A stretch of DNA of 64,000 nucleotides from Alloclostridium intestinigallinarum (lineage in GTDB: Bacteria; Bacillota; Clostridia; Christensenellales; UBA3700). Numbering within the stretch: position 1 is the stretch's first letter; every line of letters starts with the position of its first letter. The position numbers were made by a program, and so were the translations under genes. Positions 50,676-60,400 of this stretch are shown here, in pieces. The stretch covers positions 1 to 64,000 of the forward strand of contig CAJFNB010000002.1 of NCBI GenBank assembly GCA_904393845.1, in the 5' to 3' direction. Under the pieces are notes generated by a model, which saw only the letters and a program-made list of their open reading frames with translations, was not told where the DNA came from and did no database searches.

Positions 50676-51626
50676 TCAGACGCAGGCGGAAATGACGGTC
50701 ATTCCTCCGCGCAAAGTAAACTCTCCCAGACCCGCCGGAAGAAAGAGGGTATCGCCCAGGGCTATGTCGAAGGACGTATCCTGCCATATGAGCACGCCTT
50801 CGCCTTCTGTACAGGTAAGCGATAGGAAGCACTCCTGCCCTACCGCGCCCTTGTATTCCGGATCAACCTTTATTTCACGCACGGTAAAATACTTGCAGCT
50901 TGCAAGGCGGCGCACTCCGTCGCTTTCACACACCACGTTTTCGTTGGGAGAAGTCACGGCGGCGGTGTTTACCACCTGCAGAGCTTTTTCTATATGCAGT
51001 TCGCGTTTTTTGCCGTCCTTGCCCACTCTGTCGTAATCGTACAGGCGGTATGTGAGCGAAGAGTTTTGCTGGACTTCGCAAATGAGCAGTCCACCGCAGA
51101 TGGCGTGGACGGTGCCTGACGGTATATATATGCTGTCGCCCTTTTTTACCGGAATAAAATTGAGTAAATCCAAAATTTTTCCGCCTTTGAGCGCGTCTTC
51201 CAGCTCCGCCGCGTCCACCGCCTTCTTAAAGCCGCAGTACACGCCCGAACCTTCTTCCGCATCAACTATATACCACATCTCACTCTTTCCATATTGACCT
51301 TCCTTTGCAAGGGCGTATTCGTCGGACGGGTGTACCTGTATGGATAAATTCGTCTTGGCGTCTATGAGTTTGATAAGTATGGGGAAAAACTCGAACTGTC
51401 CGCACTTTTCACCCTTATATAGGGGCATATGTTCAAGCAGTTCGCCGAGCGGCATACCTGCGTACTCGCCGTTTTCTATCACGCTCATTCCGTCGTTATG
51501 GCAGGAAAGCTCCCAGCTTTCCGCTATCACGTCGCCTTCAGACGGCTTTTTCCACTCTCTCTTCAATCGGGTTCCGCCCCAGACGTAATCCTTAGTTGCC
51601 GGTTTGAGTTTCATCGGATATATCAT
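50676..51626 (-). CDS. manA: Mannose-6-phosphate isomerase, class I
   Basis: Interconverts mannose-6-phosphate and fructose-6-phosphate. The 316-residue zinc enzyme has the usual short bacterial length. Zinc ligands are in IQVHPSDEYA near residue 96-105 (Gln and His), a Glu near residue 118, and PSGTVHAICGG near 170-180; the start LKPATKDYVWGGTRLKREW is family-typical. The ATG follows GGAGGCGGAG and lies inside the last 35 bp of the histidine kinase gene, so it is probably cotranscribed with the two-component system, an uncommon pairing. Confidence 0.95.
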   Translation of the reverse strand: MIYPMKLKPATKDYVWGGTRLKREWKKPSEGDVIAESWELSCHNDGMSVIENGEYAGMPLGELLEHMPLYKGEKCGQFEFFPILIKLIDAKTNLSIQVHPSDEYALAKEGQYGKSEMWYIVDAEEGSGVYCGFKKAVDAAELEDALKGGKILDLLNFIPVKKGDSIYIPSGTVHAICGGLLICEVQQNSSLTYRLYDYDRVGKDGKKRELHIEKALQVVNTAAVTSPNENVVCESDGVRRLASCKYFTVREIKVDPEYKGAVGQECFLSLTCTEGEGVLIWQDTSFDIALGDTLFLPAGLGEFTLRGGMTVISACV

Positions 51627-53367
51627 TCTTCTCCGCCTCCTTTCCTTTTGCCAATTTTACGATAAATTCCGACCCCTTTCCTTCCTCGCTTTCCAGCGTG
51701 ATTTCTCCGCCGTGCATATTGACGATTATATGCTTGACTATCGCAAGCCCGAGTCCGGTACTGAGTTCATCGTTGCGCGTATGCGCCTTATCCGCCTTGA
51801 AGAACCGCTCGAATACGCGCGGTTTATCTTCGTCGGAAATGCCTATGCCGTTATCCTTTACCGAGATGCAGACGTATTCTCCGTCTTCGTGCACCTTCAC
51901 CCATACGCTTCCGCCTTCACGGTTATATTTTACCGCGTTGCTCACCAGGTTGGTTATTGCCGTGGTCATCATCTTGGGATAGCACTCCGCCATTCCGTCA
52001 CCTTCGCAGAATATGGTAACTCCCGCATTCTGCGCCGCGCCGCCCATATCATCGCATATGGAACGGCACATTCCGCCCAGGTCGACTACAGCCTTTTCCT
52101 CGTTTACTATATTGGCGTCAAGACGGCTGATAAAGAGCATATCGTTTATCAGTACGCCCATTTTATCTGCGTTGGTCTGAATTTCGCTTACGCAGCGCGA
52201 GATATTCTTTTCACTCTGCCCCGGAATGGTAAGCAGTTCGGAATAGCCCTTTATTACCGTGAGCGGAGTTTTGAGTTCGTGCGAGGCGTTCGCAAAAAAT
52301 TCGCTCCTTATGTCTGCCGAACGGCTTTCCTGGGTGATATCGGTAAATGTTAAAAGCAACGCGAATGTATTGTACGTTTCAAACCACGATCCGCTCGCTA
52401 TCAGCGTTTCCACCCTGTATACGTTGCCCGCGCGCCTGAATTCGCAGCCGTCCTTTTCGCCGTTCTCCTGTGTGCGCGCTACGGCGGCGATTATGCTTTC
52501 ATCGTCGATGACGTCTTCCAGCCTCTGCCCTGCGATGTTGCCCTGTAAGCCCAGAATACGCAAAACCGCATTGTTATAGGTAAGTATGCCGCGCGTATCG
52601 GAAAGCGCGATTATTCCCTGTCCTATGTTGTCCAGCAAAAACGCCGCCTTTCTCTGCTCGTACTTTATCGAGCTGAGCGAAGCGGATATTTTTTCGCTTA
52701 TATCGCTTATCTGACTGACTATTCCGCGGAATTCTTCATAATCCGTACTGACTGCGATACCGTGGAAGTTGCCGTTGTTTATGTCGTTCAGACCCTTCTG
52801 CACCGCTTCGAGCGGGCGCATGGAACGCTTCAGATTGAGGTTTGTTATACCCATTGCAAGCAGAATGAGTAAAAGCGCAACCGCTATACTGCTGCCGAAG
52901 AATATCCAGAAGTTCTCCGAAGCCCAGTCCGCGGTAATAAGGACGCGCAGAAATATCCTGCCGTTGCTGTCGATGTTGGATTCCACGTTCACACGCGTGG
53001 TAAGCGAAAGCATGGTTATGCCGTCATACTCCACCGTATTGAAAACTTCACCTCCGGAAGCCGCCGTCTGCAAATCGCCCAGATTCGCGTTTTCCGGCGG
53101 CGGCGCGTTGGAAGCTATCAGATTGCCGTCGCTGCTGTATATAAAGATGATTACCGAACGCGTGGGAAACATATTCGCGCTCTGTGCCAGCTCGTAGACG
53201 TAGTCCATATCTTCAAGCTGGCGGGCGTATTGCTGGGAAAAACTGCTCAGCGTACTGCGCACATTAAGATAACTCGCCAGCAGGTAACCCCCGCAGGCGA
53301 GCAAAATAACGAGTATAAGCGTGACGCTTATTGTAGTAAATATCTGACGCGACAGCTTACTGCGCAT
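51592..53367 (-). CDS. PhoR-type sensor histidine kinase
   Basis: A 591-residue membrane kinase. Order: helix 1 (about 10-32), extracytoplasmic sensor of about 120 residues, helix 2 (155-177), HAMP (178-235), PAS (about 243-345, LLDNIGQGIIALSDTRG), HisKA with phospho-accepting His363 in ANASHELKTPLTVIKGYSELL, and HATPase_c with N, G1 (VKDNGIGISDEDKPRVFERFF) and G2 (STGLGLAIVKHI) boxes to the end. The plan matches PhoR/ResE-like kinases with extracytoplasmic and PAS sensing. It follows the response regulator by 13 bp. Confidence 0.95.
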   Translation of the reverse strand: MRSKLSRQIFTTISVTLILVILLACGGYLLASYLNVRSTLSSFSQQYARQLEDMDYVYELAQSANMFPTRSVIIFIYSSDGNLIASNAPPPENANLGDLQTAASGGEVFNTVEYDGITMLSLTTRVNVESNIDSNGRIFLRVLITADWASENFWIFFGSSIAVALLLILLAMGITNLNLKRSMRPLEAVQKGLNDINNGNFHGIAVSTDYEEFRGIVSQISDISEKISASLSSIKYEQRKAAFLLDNIGQGIIALSDTRGILTYNNAVLRILGLQGNIAGQRLEDVIDDESIIAAVARTQENGEKDGCEFRRAGNVYRVETLIASGSWFETYNTFALLLTFTDITQESRSADIRSEFFANASHELKTPLTVIKGYSELLTIPGQSEKNISRCVSEIQTNADKMGVLINDMLFISRLDANIVNEEKAVVDLGGMCRSICDDMGGAAQNAGVTIFCEGDGMAECYPKMMTTAITNLVSNAVKYNREGGSVWVKVHEDGEYVCISVKDNGIGISDEDKPRVFERFFKADKAHTRNDELSTGLGLAIVKHIIVNMHGGEITLESEEGKGSEFIVKLAKGKEAEKNDISDETQTGN

Positions 53368-53380
53368 TTACTTGTTTACC

Positions 53381-54067
53381 CTATTTGGAAAATTTGTAGC
53401 CCACGCCTCTTACGGTGTGGATGTACTGCACGGGGGTAAACTGCGCTATCTTGCTGCGCAGCGATTTTATATGCATATCCAGCGTGCGCGTTTCGCCCAC
53501 GTAGTCGTAGTCCCATACCGCGTTCAGAATTTTTTCCCTGGTAACGACGTTGTTGCACTTTTCCATGAGCAGTTTAAGCAGCTTGTATTCCTTCAGGGTA
53601 AGCTGCACGTGATGCCCCGCAACGGTTACTTCGTGTTCGCTGTTGTTTATGGTTATTTCGCCTATGGAAATTATCTCGCCGCCGCCCATAGCCGATTTAC
53701 GGATATTCGCCTTGACGCGCGCGATAAGTTCGAGCATACCGAAAGGCTTGGCAATGTAGTCGTCGGCGCCCAGGTTAAGTCCTTCCACCTTGTCTTTTTC
53801 ATCGCCCTTGGCGCTGACTATGATGACGGGCACGGACTTGGTCTTTTCGTTCGTCTTCAAAATTTTGAGAGCGTCAAGACCGCTCATGCCGGGCAGCATC
53901 AGGTCGAGTATGATAATGTCGCACGTCTCCTCTTTTTCAAACGCGTCGAACATTCCCTCCGCTTTATCGAAGCAGACCACCTCGAATTCGTCCTTGTCGA
54001 ATGCGATCTCGTAAAGTCCGCTGATGCTCCTGTCGTCTTCCACAACAAAAATTCTATGCTTGTTCAT
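53381..54067 (-). CDS. PhoP/OmpR-type response regulator
   Basis: A 228-residue regulator: receiver domain (1-120) with acidic pair D11, D12, phospho-acceptor D55 in ILDLMLPGMSG and the Lys in VSAKGDEKD near 104, then a winged-helix DNA-binding domain (about 130-228) with NNSEHEVTVAGHHVQLTLKEYKLLKLLMEK and VRGVGYKF at the end. It heads the phoP-phoR-manA operon, with strong AAGGAGG site. A 13-bp palindrome overlapping the -35 box (54117-54129) could be its own binding site. Confidence 0.95.
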   Translation of the reverse strand: MNKHRIFVVEDDRSISGLYEIAFDKDEFEVVCFDKAEGMFDAFEKEETCDIIILDLMLPGMSGLDALKILKTNEKTKSVPVIIVSAKGDEKDKVEGLNLGADDYIAKPFGMLELIARVKANIRKSAMGGGEIISIGEITINNSEHEVTVAGHHVQLTLKEYKLLKLLMEKCNNVVTREKILNAVWDYDYVGETRTLDMHIKSLRSKIAQFTPVQYIHTVRGVGYKFSK

Positions 54068-54094
54068 TACTTAGCCTCCTTGTAAGCTATTTAC

Positions 54095-54123
54095 ATTATA
54101 ACACCATATTTCCGTTATGTAAA
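54095..54123 (-). promoter_or_regulatory. SigA promoter of the two-component operon
   Basis: Minus strand TTTACA, 17-bp spacer, TATAAT. ATGTAAATTACAT (54117-54129 on the + strand) is a perfect dyad apart from its central base and overlaps the -35 box; GTAAGCTATTTAC lies downstream of the -10 box. Confidence 0.75.
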
Positions 54124-54315
54124 TTACATTTTTGCATTTCTTACAAAAATTATACAATTTAACGTATTTATGTGGCGTTATTTACATATAAAAGCATTTT
54201 TTCGGCTAGAATAGCCGCAAGAATTTTAAGATATTCTTTTAATTACTCTCCTGCGCACTGTCCAAAAAAAAGTTTACCTTATGACAGTCAGGTTGAAAAC
54301 GCCCTTCCGGTCGCG

Positions 54316-54356
54316 ACAAAAACCCCGTCCGCGCCCCTTTCGGGAAACGGACGGGG
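54316..54356 (-). terminator. Intrinsic terminator of comF-GH13
   Basis: Stem CCCCGTCCG / CGGACGGGG with a small inner stem, then TTTTTGTC on the minus strand. The remaining gap up to 54094 holds the promoter of the two-component operon and no gene. Confidence 0.85.
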
Positions 54357-54363
54357 CGTAATT

Positions 54364-56031
54364 TTATGCCTTTTCTATTCCGAAAACCGCCGCTTCATAG
54401 GGGCGCAGTTCGAGTACGGGCGCAAGACGGCTGTCCTTGTAATTGGAAAGCAAAACCTTTCCCTTTGCCAGTTCCGCGGGCAAGGAGTATCTTACGCTTT
54501 TGTTTTTGAAGTTTGCAACCACAAGCAGCGTTTTACCGCCGTAATTTCTCGTATAACCGAATACTTTGTCGTTTGCAGGGGCAAGCTGAACGTAATCGCC
54601 GCACCCGATAATCTCGTTTCCCCTTCTGAAAGCGTGCAGCCGCTTGTAAAAGGCGTATACCGACTTATCGCCCGCATTCAAATCGTTTTCGACGTTTATC
54701 GTCTTGTACGAAGGGTTGAGCATCATCCAGGGCTTCCCCGCGGTAAAACCGGCGTTTTCGCCCGCGTTCCATTGCATAGGCGTACGCGCATGGTCGCGTG
54801 CCCTCTTTGCAAGGCAGGCGCGCGCTATCGCCTTTCCGAAAGGTATTTTGCGCGCTATCGAAAATACCTGGCGCGCCATTACGTCAAGGTAGTCCTCGTC
54901 GCGGAATTTACAGTTCACCATGCCTATTTCCTGTCCCTGATAGACGAAAGGCGTGCCTTTGAGCAGCTGCATGGCGACGGCGAGCATGGTTGCCGCCTCG
55001 TAGCGGTTTTCTCCGAAATCGCCCGTGAATCTGCCGAGCGAGCGCGGCTGGTCGTGGTTTTCCAAAAACAGCGTATTCCAGCATCCTTCGGGCAGAGTCT
55101 GCCATTTTGAAAGCACCTTTGTAAAGCGGCTCAGCTTGAATTTGTGCGGAATCACCTCCATATACATATCCGTGCACATATGCTCGAATCCGAATATCGT
55201 ATCCAGCTCTTCCCTGTCTTCCGCTATGCAGTCGGGAGCTTTTTCAAACGTTATTCCCGCAGATTCCCCCACCGTATAGGAGTCGTATTTCGACCAGGAA
55301 TTTTTGTTGAGTTCGTGTATGAATTCGTGGTATCTGGGACCGACAACGAAGTGTTCGTCGCCGCACATGATGGGATTGAATTTGCCGTCCGGCAATCCCT
55401 TTTCCTTGGATATATAGGTAATTACGTCGCAACGGAACCCGTCAACGCCCTTGTCCATCCAGAAGTTGCATATATCCGCAATCTCCTTTCTCACCGCCGG
55501 ATTTTCCCAATTCAGATCGGGCTGCTTTCTGCTGAAAAGATGCAGATACCATTCGCCCGTTTTTTCATCGTACTGCCACGCGCTTCCGCCGAAGCGGGAA
55601 GTCCAGTTGTTGGGCGGCTTTTTCCCGTTTTTACCCCTGCCCTTGCGCCAGATATAGTAATCGCGGTAAGGATTGTCTTTCGACGAGCGGCTTTGCACAA
55701 ACCATTCGTGTTCGTCGGACGTATGGTTTGCCACGAGATCCATAATAAGTTTTATTCCGCGCGCGTGCATACCTTCCAGCATCTCGTCGAAATCCGCCAT
55801 AGTGCCGAATTCGTCCATTATGTCGCGGTAATTGCTTATGTCGTATCCGTTGTCGTCGTTCGGAGACTTATAGATAGGCGAAAGCCATACCGCATTCACG
55901 CCCAGCTCCTTGATATAATCGAGCTTGGAAATTATGCCGCGCAAATCGCCTATGCCGTCCCCGTTCGAATCGCAAAAACTGCGCGGATAAATCTGGTAGA
56001 CAACCGCGTCCTTGTACCATCTGCTTTTCAT
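54364..56031 (-). CDS. GH13 alpha-glucosidase (oligo-1,6-glucosidase type)
   Basis: A 555-residue cytoplasmic enzyme, close in length and motifs to MalL/oligo-1,6-glucosidases that cleave isomaltose, maltose or sucrose-type oligosaccharides. The GH13 regions are clear: region I DLVANHTSD (98-106), region II GVDGFRCDVITY with nucleophile D202, region III TVGES with acid/base E256, and region IV FLENHDQPR with D327. The Val after the nucleophile (DVIT) is typical for alpha-1,6 specificity in this subfamily (family knowledge). The end of comF overlaps its start by 4 bp. Confidence 0.95.
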   Translation of the reverse strand: MKSRWYKDAVVYQIYPRSFCDSNGDGIGDLRGIISKLDYIKELGVNAVWLSPIYKSPNDDNGYDISNYRDIMDEFGTMADFDEMLEGMHARGIKLIMDLVANHTSDEHEWFVQSRSSKDNPYRDYYIWRKGRGKNGKKPPNNWTSRFGGSAWQYDEKTGEWYLHLFSRKQPDLNWENPAVRKEIADICNFWMDKGVDGFRCDVITYISKEKGLPDGKFNPIMCGDEHFVVGPRYHEFIHELNKNSWSKYDSYTVGESAGITFEKAPDCIAEDREELDTIFGFEHMCTDMYMEVIPHKFKLSRFTKVLSKWQTLPEGCWNTLFLENHDQPRSLGRFTGDFGENRYEAATMLAVAMQLLKGTPFVYQGQEIGMVNCKFRDEDYLDVMARQVFSIARKIPFGKAIARACLAKRARDHARTPMQWNAGENAGFTAGKPWMMLNPSYKTINVENDLNAGDKSVYAFYKRLHAFRRGNEIIGCGDYVQLAPANDKVFGYTRNYGGKTLLVVANFKNKSVRYSLPAELAKGKVLLSNYKDSRLAPVLELRPYEAAVFGIEKA

Positions 56032-56855
56032 AATTCCTCCGTATCGCCGCTCCGTCCGGGAGTCGCCCCGGAGAATCCGGCTGAATATCTTGTGGAAGCG
56101 AAAGTAAGCACTTTGACTTTTTCCGCCCCGAACTTTTTCGCAACTTTCGCCACCTCGCTTGCGGTGGCTCCCGTGGTCAGCACGTCGTCCACGACAAGTA
56201 CGTGCGCGCCTTTGAGCATACCGGAGTTTTCGCCTCCGCTATACACGCCGAGCACGTTTTCTTCCCTTTCTACGCCGCCAAGCCCCGCCTGCATTTTATT
56301 ATCCTTACCCTTAACCACCGCGCCGTAAGCCACGGGAATATTTATAATCCCGCGCAAGAACTCTGTAAGCATGGCAATATGGTCGTAGCCGCGTTCTTTT
56401 ATGCGTTCGGCGGAGGACGGCGACGGAACTATCAGACTGCATGAAATATCTTTCGTAAAATACAGTTCCGCCATGTCGTACGCCATTTGGCGGGCGATAT
56501 ACAACGCCTTGGCGTATTTGAACCGCGTAACCAGCTGTTTTGCCGCGTCCTCGTACACATAACAGGAATACGCCCTGTCGAAATGCCGCTCCTTTTCGCG
56601 GCAGGTTTCGCAGAACCTCTCTTCCGCAATGAGCGGTCTGCCGCACTTTTCACAGGTTTTGCCCGCGTTGGGAGTTATTTTGCCCCTGCATTCGTCGCAC
56701 AACCCGGCAAACTCAAAGGACAGCTGTTCCTTTCCGCATAGCAGACACCTGCCTGAAACGGGTGCGGCAATCCCCGACGAAGATAAAAAAGCAAACCGCT
56801 TTGCCTGCCTTACCGCACGCTGCGTATTACTTTTTCTCCCGAAAAGCGCTCCCAT
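56028..56855 (-). CDS. comF: ComF-family phosphoribosyltransferase-like protein
   Basis: A 275-residue protein with an N-terminal zinc-finger part (CLLCGKE, CDEC, CEKCGRPL, CETC) and a C-terminal PRT domain with the PRPP motif VLVVDDVLTTGATASEVAKV. In Bacillus ComFC is a cytoplasmic DNA-uptake protein. I chose the ATG at 56855: it lies exactly six bases after a consensus TATAAT, while the ATG two codons earlier would lie upstream of the predicted transcript. No Shine-Dalgarno sequence exists for either. It forms an operon with the GH13 gene. Confidence 0.92.
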   Translation of the reverse strand: MGALFGRKSNTQRAVRQAKRFAFLSSSGIAAPVSGRCLLCGKEQLSFEFAGLCDECRGKITPNAGKTCEKCGRPLIAEERFCETCREKERHFDRAYSCYVYEDAAKQLVTRFKYAKALYIARQMAYDMAELYFTKDISCSLIVPSPSSAERIKERGYDHIAMLTEFLRGIINIPVAYGAVVKGKDNKMQAGLGGVEREENVLGVYSGGENSGMLKGAHVLVVDDVLTTGATASEVAKVAKKFGAEKVKVLTFASTRYSAGFSGATPGRSGDTEEL

Positions 56856-56861
56856 GCCCAT

Positions 56862-56890
56862 ATTATACCACTAACCTTCTCTTTTGTAAA
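56862..56890 (-). promoter_or_regulatory. SigA promoter of comF, leaderless arrangement
   Basis: Minus strand TTTACA, 17-bp spacer, TATAAT, then ATGGGC and the ATG at 56855. Confidence 0.8.
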
Positions 56891-56900
56891 TACCGCGGAC

Positions 56901-56930
56901 AAAAAGAGCACGCCGAATCTCAGCGTGCTC
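56901..56930 (-). terminator. Intrinsic terminator of the surface-protein operon
   Basis: Perfect 8-bp stem GAGCACGC / GCGTGCTC with a 9-base loop, followed on the minus strand by TTTTTGTCC. Confidence 0.85.
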
Positions 56931-56969
56931 CGTATTGGGGGAAGAAAGACGGAACAAATCCGTCAAACG

Positions 56970-57491
56970 TCAATAGTTATAAACGGTATTCACCGCTATC
57001 GCGAAGTTGGACGCCCTGCCCGAATAGGTGTATGCAACGTCCACCGTCATTGCGCGCATGGTTTCGGTATCAATGGTCGCGGTGATGGTAGCGCCGTTAT
57101 ACGACAGATTTTCCGTGCCCAAGAAGGCGTTCATATTGGTGATCTGCCCCGTTAAAGTGGCAACGTTGTCCTGCTGCGCGACGGCAAGTCCGGTGAAGTT
57201 GAACGAGTCGTAGTTGAACGCGCCGCTTCCGTTCATGTCGGGCACAAAGCTGGATATTACGCCCTGTATTTCCGCAGGCGCGTCGGCTTGTTCGGGATAC
57301 GAATAGATAACCTTGTTCGAACTGTCCGTCACCGTTACCGTTACGTCGGCAACGGCAACGCCCGACGACGCTTCGGTCAATACTGCAAGCGCGTCCGCAG
57401 TCGTCATTTCCGTGGTGCACGCCGCCGCAAAAACGGCGACGATGCACACTATAAGTGCGACAGCTAAGATTACTGCTTTCTTTTTAGTCAT
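56970..57491 (-). CDS. Small lipoprotein, unknown function
   Basis: A 173-residue exported protein. I chose the ATG at 57491: it has GGAGG upstream and gives a normal signal (MTKKKAVILAVALIVCIVAV) ending in the lipobox FAAAC. The mature part is about 145 residues, beta-rich and acidic, with conserved-looking VTVTVTDSSNKVIYSYPEQ and an end ...TVDVAYTYSGRASNFAIAVNTVYNY. No family recognised. It follows the giant surface protein with its start codon 7 bp after that gene's stop (ending 57484) on overlapping frames, so the two are probably translated together. Confidence 0.7.
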   Translation of the reverse strand: MTKKKAVILAVALIVCIVAVFAAACTTEMTTADALAVLTEASSGVAVADVTVTVTDSSNKVIYSYPEQADAPAEIQGVISSFVPDMNGSGAFNYDSFNFTGLAVAQQDNVATLTGQITNMNAFLGTENLSYNGATITATIDTETMRAMTVDVAYTYSGRASNFAIAVNTVYNY

Positions 57492-60400
57492 TGAGGTCTT
57501 CCTCCTTACTCTTCCTTTTGCGTGCCGCGGCAAAGATGAGTCCTATACCGAGCACAGGCATTGCCACGCCGCCGGCAACCAGACCTGCGGTTGCGGCGCC
57601 GCTTACGCCGCTCGCCTTACCTGCTGCCTTTTCAGCCGCGCCTACGGCGGAGTCGATAGCCGCCTGCAAGTCTTCGATATATTCGGCGCGCGCTTCTTCC
57701 ACAGCCGCAAGAGCTTCTTCAATCTCGTCGCCCCTTGCAGCCAGATCGCCGCTGCTCACAGACGCGACGTTCTGCAACAGCTGGGCATATCTTGCAAAGC
57801 CGGTAGCGTTGAAGTTGTTTGCCAGCGATTCGGCGCTTGCGATTATGTCGTCAACGCTCGCGGTAGTCGTAAAGCTCAGAGCCGACGCAAGAGGATACTC
57901 GTGCACGTTTTCACTGCTTGCGTAGTTGACGTCGTTTATTCTGAGCAGGACGTTAAACGCCGTGCCCGCGGTCAGCCCGCTTATCGTATTGCTGCCCTTG
58001 TTTGCCTTGATCCAGGTTTCGCCGCCGTCCACGGAATATTCGTAAGCGGAAGGCAGACCGCTGATATTGAAGCTGACGGTCGTGCTGTTCACGGCTGTAA
58101 CTGTCGCCGTAACGCCCGTTGCCGCGGCAGCCACGTCCGCTTCGTCAACCACCACTTTGCTTGCCGTTTCACCGCTGACTTCCCTGCTGATGGTGCCTTC
58201 GGTCGTGATGCCGGCATAAGTGCAGCTGAACACGAGGTCGAGGAAGTATTCGCCCGCATTGACGGCTCCGAGTCCTGTGAAGACGACTGGGAATTCTTTT
58301 CCGATGACATCGTTTGCCGATATGACGATTTCGGAAGGAACGCCGAGCTGTGCAACGGTATTGTCGTTTGCGTCAACCACTCTGGACGAAGCGCCCGTGA
58401 AGAAGTTGAGCGTCAGGTCTCCTGCAAGGCTGTCGTCAGGGCCGAGCGAGTTGATATTCAGCCTCACGGTGACGGAATCGTCGCCGTAGGTGATGGCGTC
58501 GGGCGCGCTGACGATGCCGACGGACGCGCCTATGCTGTAACTGCCCTCTATCGTACCGGTGAAGTTGCCCGTACCGTTAATCGTGAAGGTGTAGTTTCCG
58601 GTGTACTTGCCCGCGCCGGTTGTTCCGAAGTCGATGGTAAAGTCTTCGCCGAGTACGAGATTGGTCGTCCTGTTGTAAGTGATGAGGACTTTGAGGTCTT
58701 CGGCGCTGACTGCAACGGGTACCACTTCACCGCCGCTGTTGACGGTAGTGCGGTAGCTGAACAGTTTTTCGTAAGTATTGCGCATGCTGCCGTCGGTAAG
58801 AGGACGTGCATTGATTGTGTACGTCCGGTCATACTTTTCTCCGCGGAGTTCGGTCACGCTTACGTTGGGGTTGCTTATAACAAGCCTTACGATATACGTG
58901 CCGGCGTCGGTAAACTGTCCGTTTATTGCAGCAGTATCCACGTCGCCGTTCACCACGCCGTAACTGAACGTAGGCGCGTCGGGCGTTGTTCCGTCAACCT
59001 GCTTGTAGACGTTCGCGGTGTAGGAAGGAACGCCTATCGTATGCCCGTTGCCGTTGTAATCGGTTACGGTGAGGGTAAGCGTGATATTAGGCACGATATC
59101 CAGACCGTTATACGTGCGGGCTGTCTGACCCTTCACGGATACGGACGCTTTTATATCGCTTGCAGGCGTGATTTTCAGCGTGAACTGCATATCGTCCATG
59201 CTGTACGCGTTGTTGTTCAGCCGCACGCGCAGGGTGTAATCACCCACGTACATTGCGCTGTCAACCGCCGCGCCGTCCGAAAGCAGTTCGACTATGAGAT
59301 TGTTGCCTATCAATTCGGAAGCATAATCTCTGTCGCTGTCAAGCTCTATCTTGGTGCCGGGGCTTGCTATCGAGCCTTTCAACGTGCCCGCGGTATTGGA
59401 CAGCTTGTAAGGAACGACGGACAGGAACGTCTTCAGGAACGCCGCGGTAAGGTCGGTTCCGTCGAATTCCCTGCTGTATACTCCGTCCGCATAGGCGAAC
59501 AGAGGCTTTACGTCTGCGGCAAGCGAGTTGCCCGTTTCAACGAACATAGACGGGCTGACGGTCACGTTGATATCCAGCGAAGACAGGTCTGCCTGAGAGC
59601 CGTCCGCCGCCTGCCCGAGCGTATTTCCCGCAGAGTCGATGAACTTGTAGTTGGTTGCAAGCTGATCGAGCATCAGGTGGATATTATACTCGCCGGGAGC
59701 CGCCAGGTTGTCGCTTGCGCCGTCCGATTCCGTAATGCCGCCCACTTCACCGAGCCTCTTGCCGTCGCTATATGCGCCGTACGCTTCAAGCTCGCCGTTC
59801 TCGTCGTAGCGGTAGCTGGTCACATACACGCGGTTATTGTAGTCGAAGTTCGCGCCCGTGTATATGGTTGCATACTCGTACCAACCGAGGTGCTCTCCCG
59901 TGCCTGCGGAAGAAGTTTCGGTATACGTTTTGTCGCCGACGGCATAGGTCAGATAGTCGAAACTTATCTGAATGATTGCCTTATCTATAACGAGGTTCAC
60001 CGGCAGGGTGAGCGTGCCTTCTTCCATGCCCTCTACCACGTAGTTGGTGTTGTTGAGGGTTATGGTAATGCTGCCCGTATAGCTACCTGCCGCGGACACG
60101 GCTTCCTGAGTGTAGCCGCCGCTTGCGGATACGGTGAATATGCCATGTTTGCCGAAGCCTGCGTCGTCTGTTTCTTTGCTGTTATCGCCGTCAAGACCGG
60201 TATTGCCCGCATATGCGAACGCCAAAGGTCCGAAAGAAGTTCCGCTGTACACTCTGTTAAAGGTATAGCCTTCCTGCGTAAGTGTCTGCTGCTTTCCCTG
60301 ATCGTCGATGTCGTTTATAAGCGACACGGTTGCCTGGCTTACGTCAAACGCCACGGTTGCGGGTGTTACCTGGATGTTCACATATCCGCCCTGGTCATAG

